Shown here: positions 36,553-37,309 of the stretch, in pieces | How positions within the stretch are numbered: the stretch's first letter is position 1 | Layout of the letters: every line of letters begins with the position of its first letter | Source: a virus | Virus record (IMG/VR): IMGVR_UViG_3300000228_000019 | Location: 1-37,309 of that record | Reading direction: 5' to 3' (one strand) | Length of the DNA: 37,309 bases | Made by a program: the position numbers and the translations under genes | The notes under the pieces: generated by a model | The model's input: the letters and a program-made list of their open reading frames with translations, nothing else | Database searches by the model: none | Told to the model about the DNA's origin: nothing

Positions 36553-36613
36553 CCAACGCGGGTAGGTTTTTAGAATAAAATATTTTCTTGGATAGGAGAT
36601 GGGTCGGAGTTGG
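36553..36613. repeat. Right-end repeat R3
   Basis: Begins CCAACGCGGGTAGGTTT and ends with the common core plus GAGTTGG, as in R1. The interval between the two conserved ends is longer and A+T rich. Confidence 0.8.
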
Positions 36614-36647
36614 TTCGGGGTCGGATCGGAAAGACTTTCGCACGAAA

Positions 36648-36675
36648 AGAACAGCATGAGAAATCATGCTGTTCT
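36648..36675 (-). terminator. Rho-independent terminator with GAAA/TTTC loop
   Basis: AGAACAGCATGA and TCATGCTGTTCT form a perfect 12-bp stem around four bases. On the minus strand TTTTCG follows. It lies 40 bp beyond the stop of the 64-aa membrane protein gene. Confidence 0.85.
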
Positions 36676-36714
36676 ATAGTTTCCTACGCTGCTGCCTGCG
36701 TCTCTACCGCATTT

Positions 36715-36909
36715 TCAAGCTGCACTGCAAATCATCACATAGTACAAGAAAGCAAAAGCGGCATACAGCACTGCTACGGGGCACACAATTTCCGCCAAGA
36801 ATGTCATAGTCTGTCTGTTGCGCCGCTCTCTTCTGTTGGCTTTTCGTATAGCATGAATCATAGGACTTTGTGAGTTGGTTCTATGTGCCTGCACTGTGTT
36901 GTGGAACAT
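36715..36909 (-). CDS. Small membrane protein, 64 aa
   Basis: A basic stretch (RKANRRERRNRQ) is followed by one hydrophobic segment (about 36-60, FLAEIVCPVAVLYAAFAFLY). AAAGGCGG lies upstream of the ATG. The gene follows the 82-aa gene directly and ends before a strong terminator. Possible early host-membrane protein. Confidence 0.55.
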   Translation of the reverse strand: MFHNTVQAHRTNSQSPMIHAIRKANRRERRNRQTMTFLAEIVCPVAVLYAAFAFLYYVMICSAA

Positions 36910-36910
36910 A

Positions 36911-37159
36911 CTATGCCGCCTTTCTGAAGCTGTAGTCGGGTAAATCTATATATGCTTTTGTACCGTTTATCACAAGAAACATGCAGCCGTATGCATCGCA
37001 GTATACTCTGGCATCTTTGTAGGGACCTGTCGTTGGGACACCTACGAACTGCTCGGAATATTCTTGTCGGCGGATACTTCTGAGATACTTATACGATTCG
37101 GTATGAACACATGTTACAGTGTTGCTGCTGTCAATTGGATAGGTTTTTTGAGCTTTCAT
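36911..37159 (-). CDS. Hypothetical protein, 82 aa
   Basis: Well-formed small protein (VYCDAYGCMFLVINGTKAYI near the end). The ATG at 37159 is preferred to one at 37192; its ribosome site (GAAAGCGAG) is weak. It is the first gene after the right-end promoter and inverted repeat. Function unknown. Confidence 0.6.
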   Translation of the reverse strand: MKAQKTYPIDSSNTVTCVHTESYKYLRSIRRQEYSEQFVGVPTTGPYKDARVYCDAYGCMFLVINGTKAYIDLPDYSFRKAA

Positions 37160-37208
37160 GTTACTACTCGCTTTCTGACTGTACCCAGTCACCAGATTAT
37201 TCTTAAAA

Positions 37209-37243
37209 GCAAGCTTGACAGTCTAGCAAACTGTCAAGCTTGC
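37209..37243 (-). terminator. 14-bp inverted repeat with TTGACAGT arms
   Basis: GCAAGCTTGACAGT and its exact complement enclose 7 bases; the minus strand continues TTTTAAG, as in a terminator. It lies between the right-end promoter and the 82-aa gene. The TTGACAGT/ACTGTCAA arms match the repeat at 27512, so it may also be a protein-binding site. Confidence 0.6.
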
Positions 37244-37263
37244 GTTTGTGCTAGATGAATTTT

Positions 37264-37292
37264 ATTGTAAAATCAACTTTCAACTCTTTCAA
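37264..37292 (-). promoter_or_regulatory. Candidate right-end promoter
   Basis: On the minus strand: TTGAAA, 17 bases, TACAAT, a good sigma-70-type pair, directed into the window from its right end. Confidence 0.55.
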
Positions 37293-37309
37293 ATTATCAA
37301 AAACAAAAC

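Noticed and set aside
35643-36657. Minus-strand frames with repeated RPISYPRK
   Set aside because: The repeated peptide is only the translation of the right-end DNA repeat; no ribosome site and no protein-like sequence between.

Overview
The window is the replication and nucleotide-modification half of a tailed double-stranded DNA bacteriophage (Caudoviricetes), A+T rich. Essentially every gene is on the minus strand, so transcription runs from the right end towards base 1. The phage signs are an almost complete self-encoded replisome, tightly packed genes with ATGA overlaps and GGAGG-type ribosome sites, dozens of very small ORFs, an intein and a free-standing homing-type nuclease. No structural, packaging, integrase or lysogeny gene is visible, so this is probably part of a larger, virulent-type genome. 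The host cannot be named; promoters look sigma-70-like.

Layout in transcription order. 37.3-34.0 kb: sparse small genes, each with its own promoter, plus terminators and about 1.7 kb of repeat-rich non-coding DNA. 34.0-26.7 kb: about 25 small or poorly known genes, including DUF932, DUF2786, SH3-like and ribbon-helix-helix proteins, served partly by four copies of a promoter with a palindrome in its spacer. 26.4-17.7 kb: DExH helicase interrupted by an intein, primase, an HNH/AP2-type nuclease inserted at the primase tail, a winged-helix replication protein, a membrane-anchored lytic transglycosylase and a DnaB-type helicase. 17.7-11.6 kb: QueD, QueE, HU, a lysine-rich HTH protein, FolE, a radical SAM/SPASM protein, a glycosyltransferase, a DpdA-like transglycosylase and a second T-fold-like protein. 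11.6-0 kb: sliding clamp, UDG-DNA polymerase I fusion, clamp loader, gp32-like SSB, UvsX/RecA-like recombinase and a FEN-type exonuclease, with small genes between.

How it fits together: FolE, QueD and QueE make precursors of 7-deazaguanines, and DpdA-family enzymes place 7-deazaguanine bases in DNA. QueC is not in the window. Here folE, the radical SAM gene, the glycosyltransferase gene and dpdA are joined with gaps or overlaps of 1-29 bp. The arrangement suggests a 7-deazaguanine DNA modification that is decorated further, possibly glycosylated. That is the best candidate for an undescribed system in this window. A second strong curiosity is the helicase intein, which carries a DUF559/Vsr-like nuclease in a different reading frame from the splicing domain.
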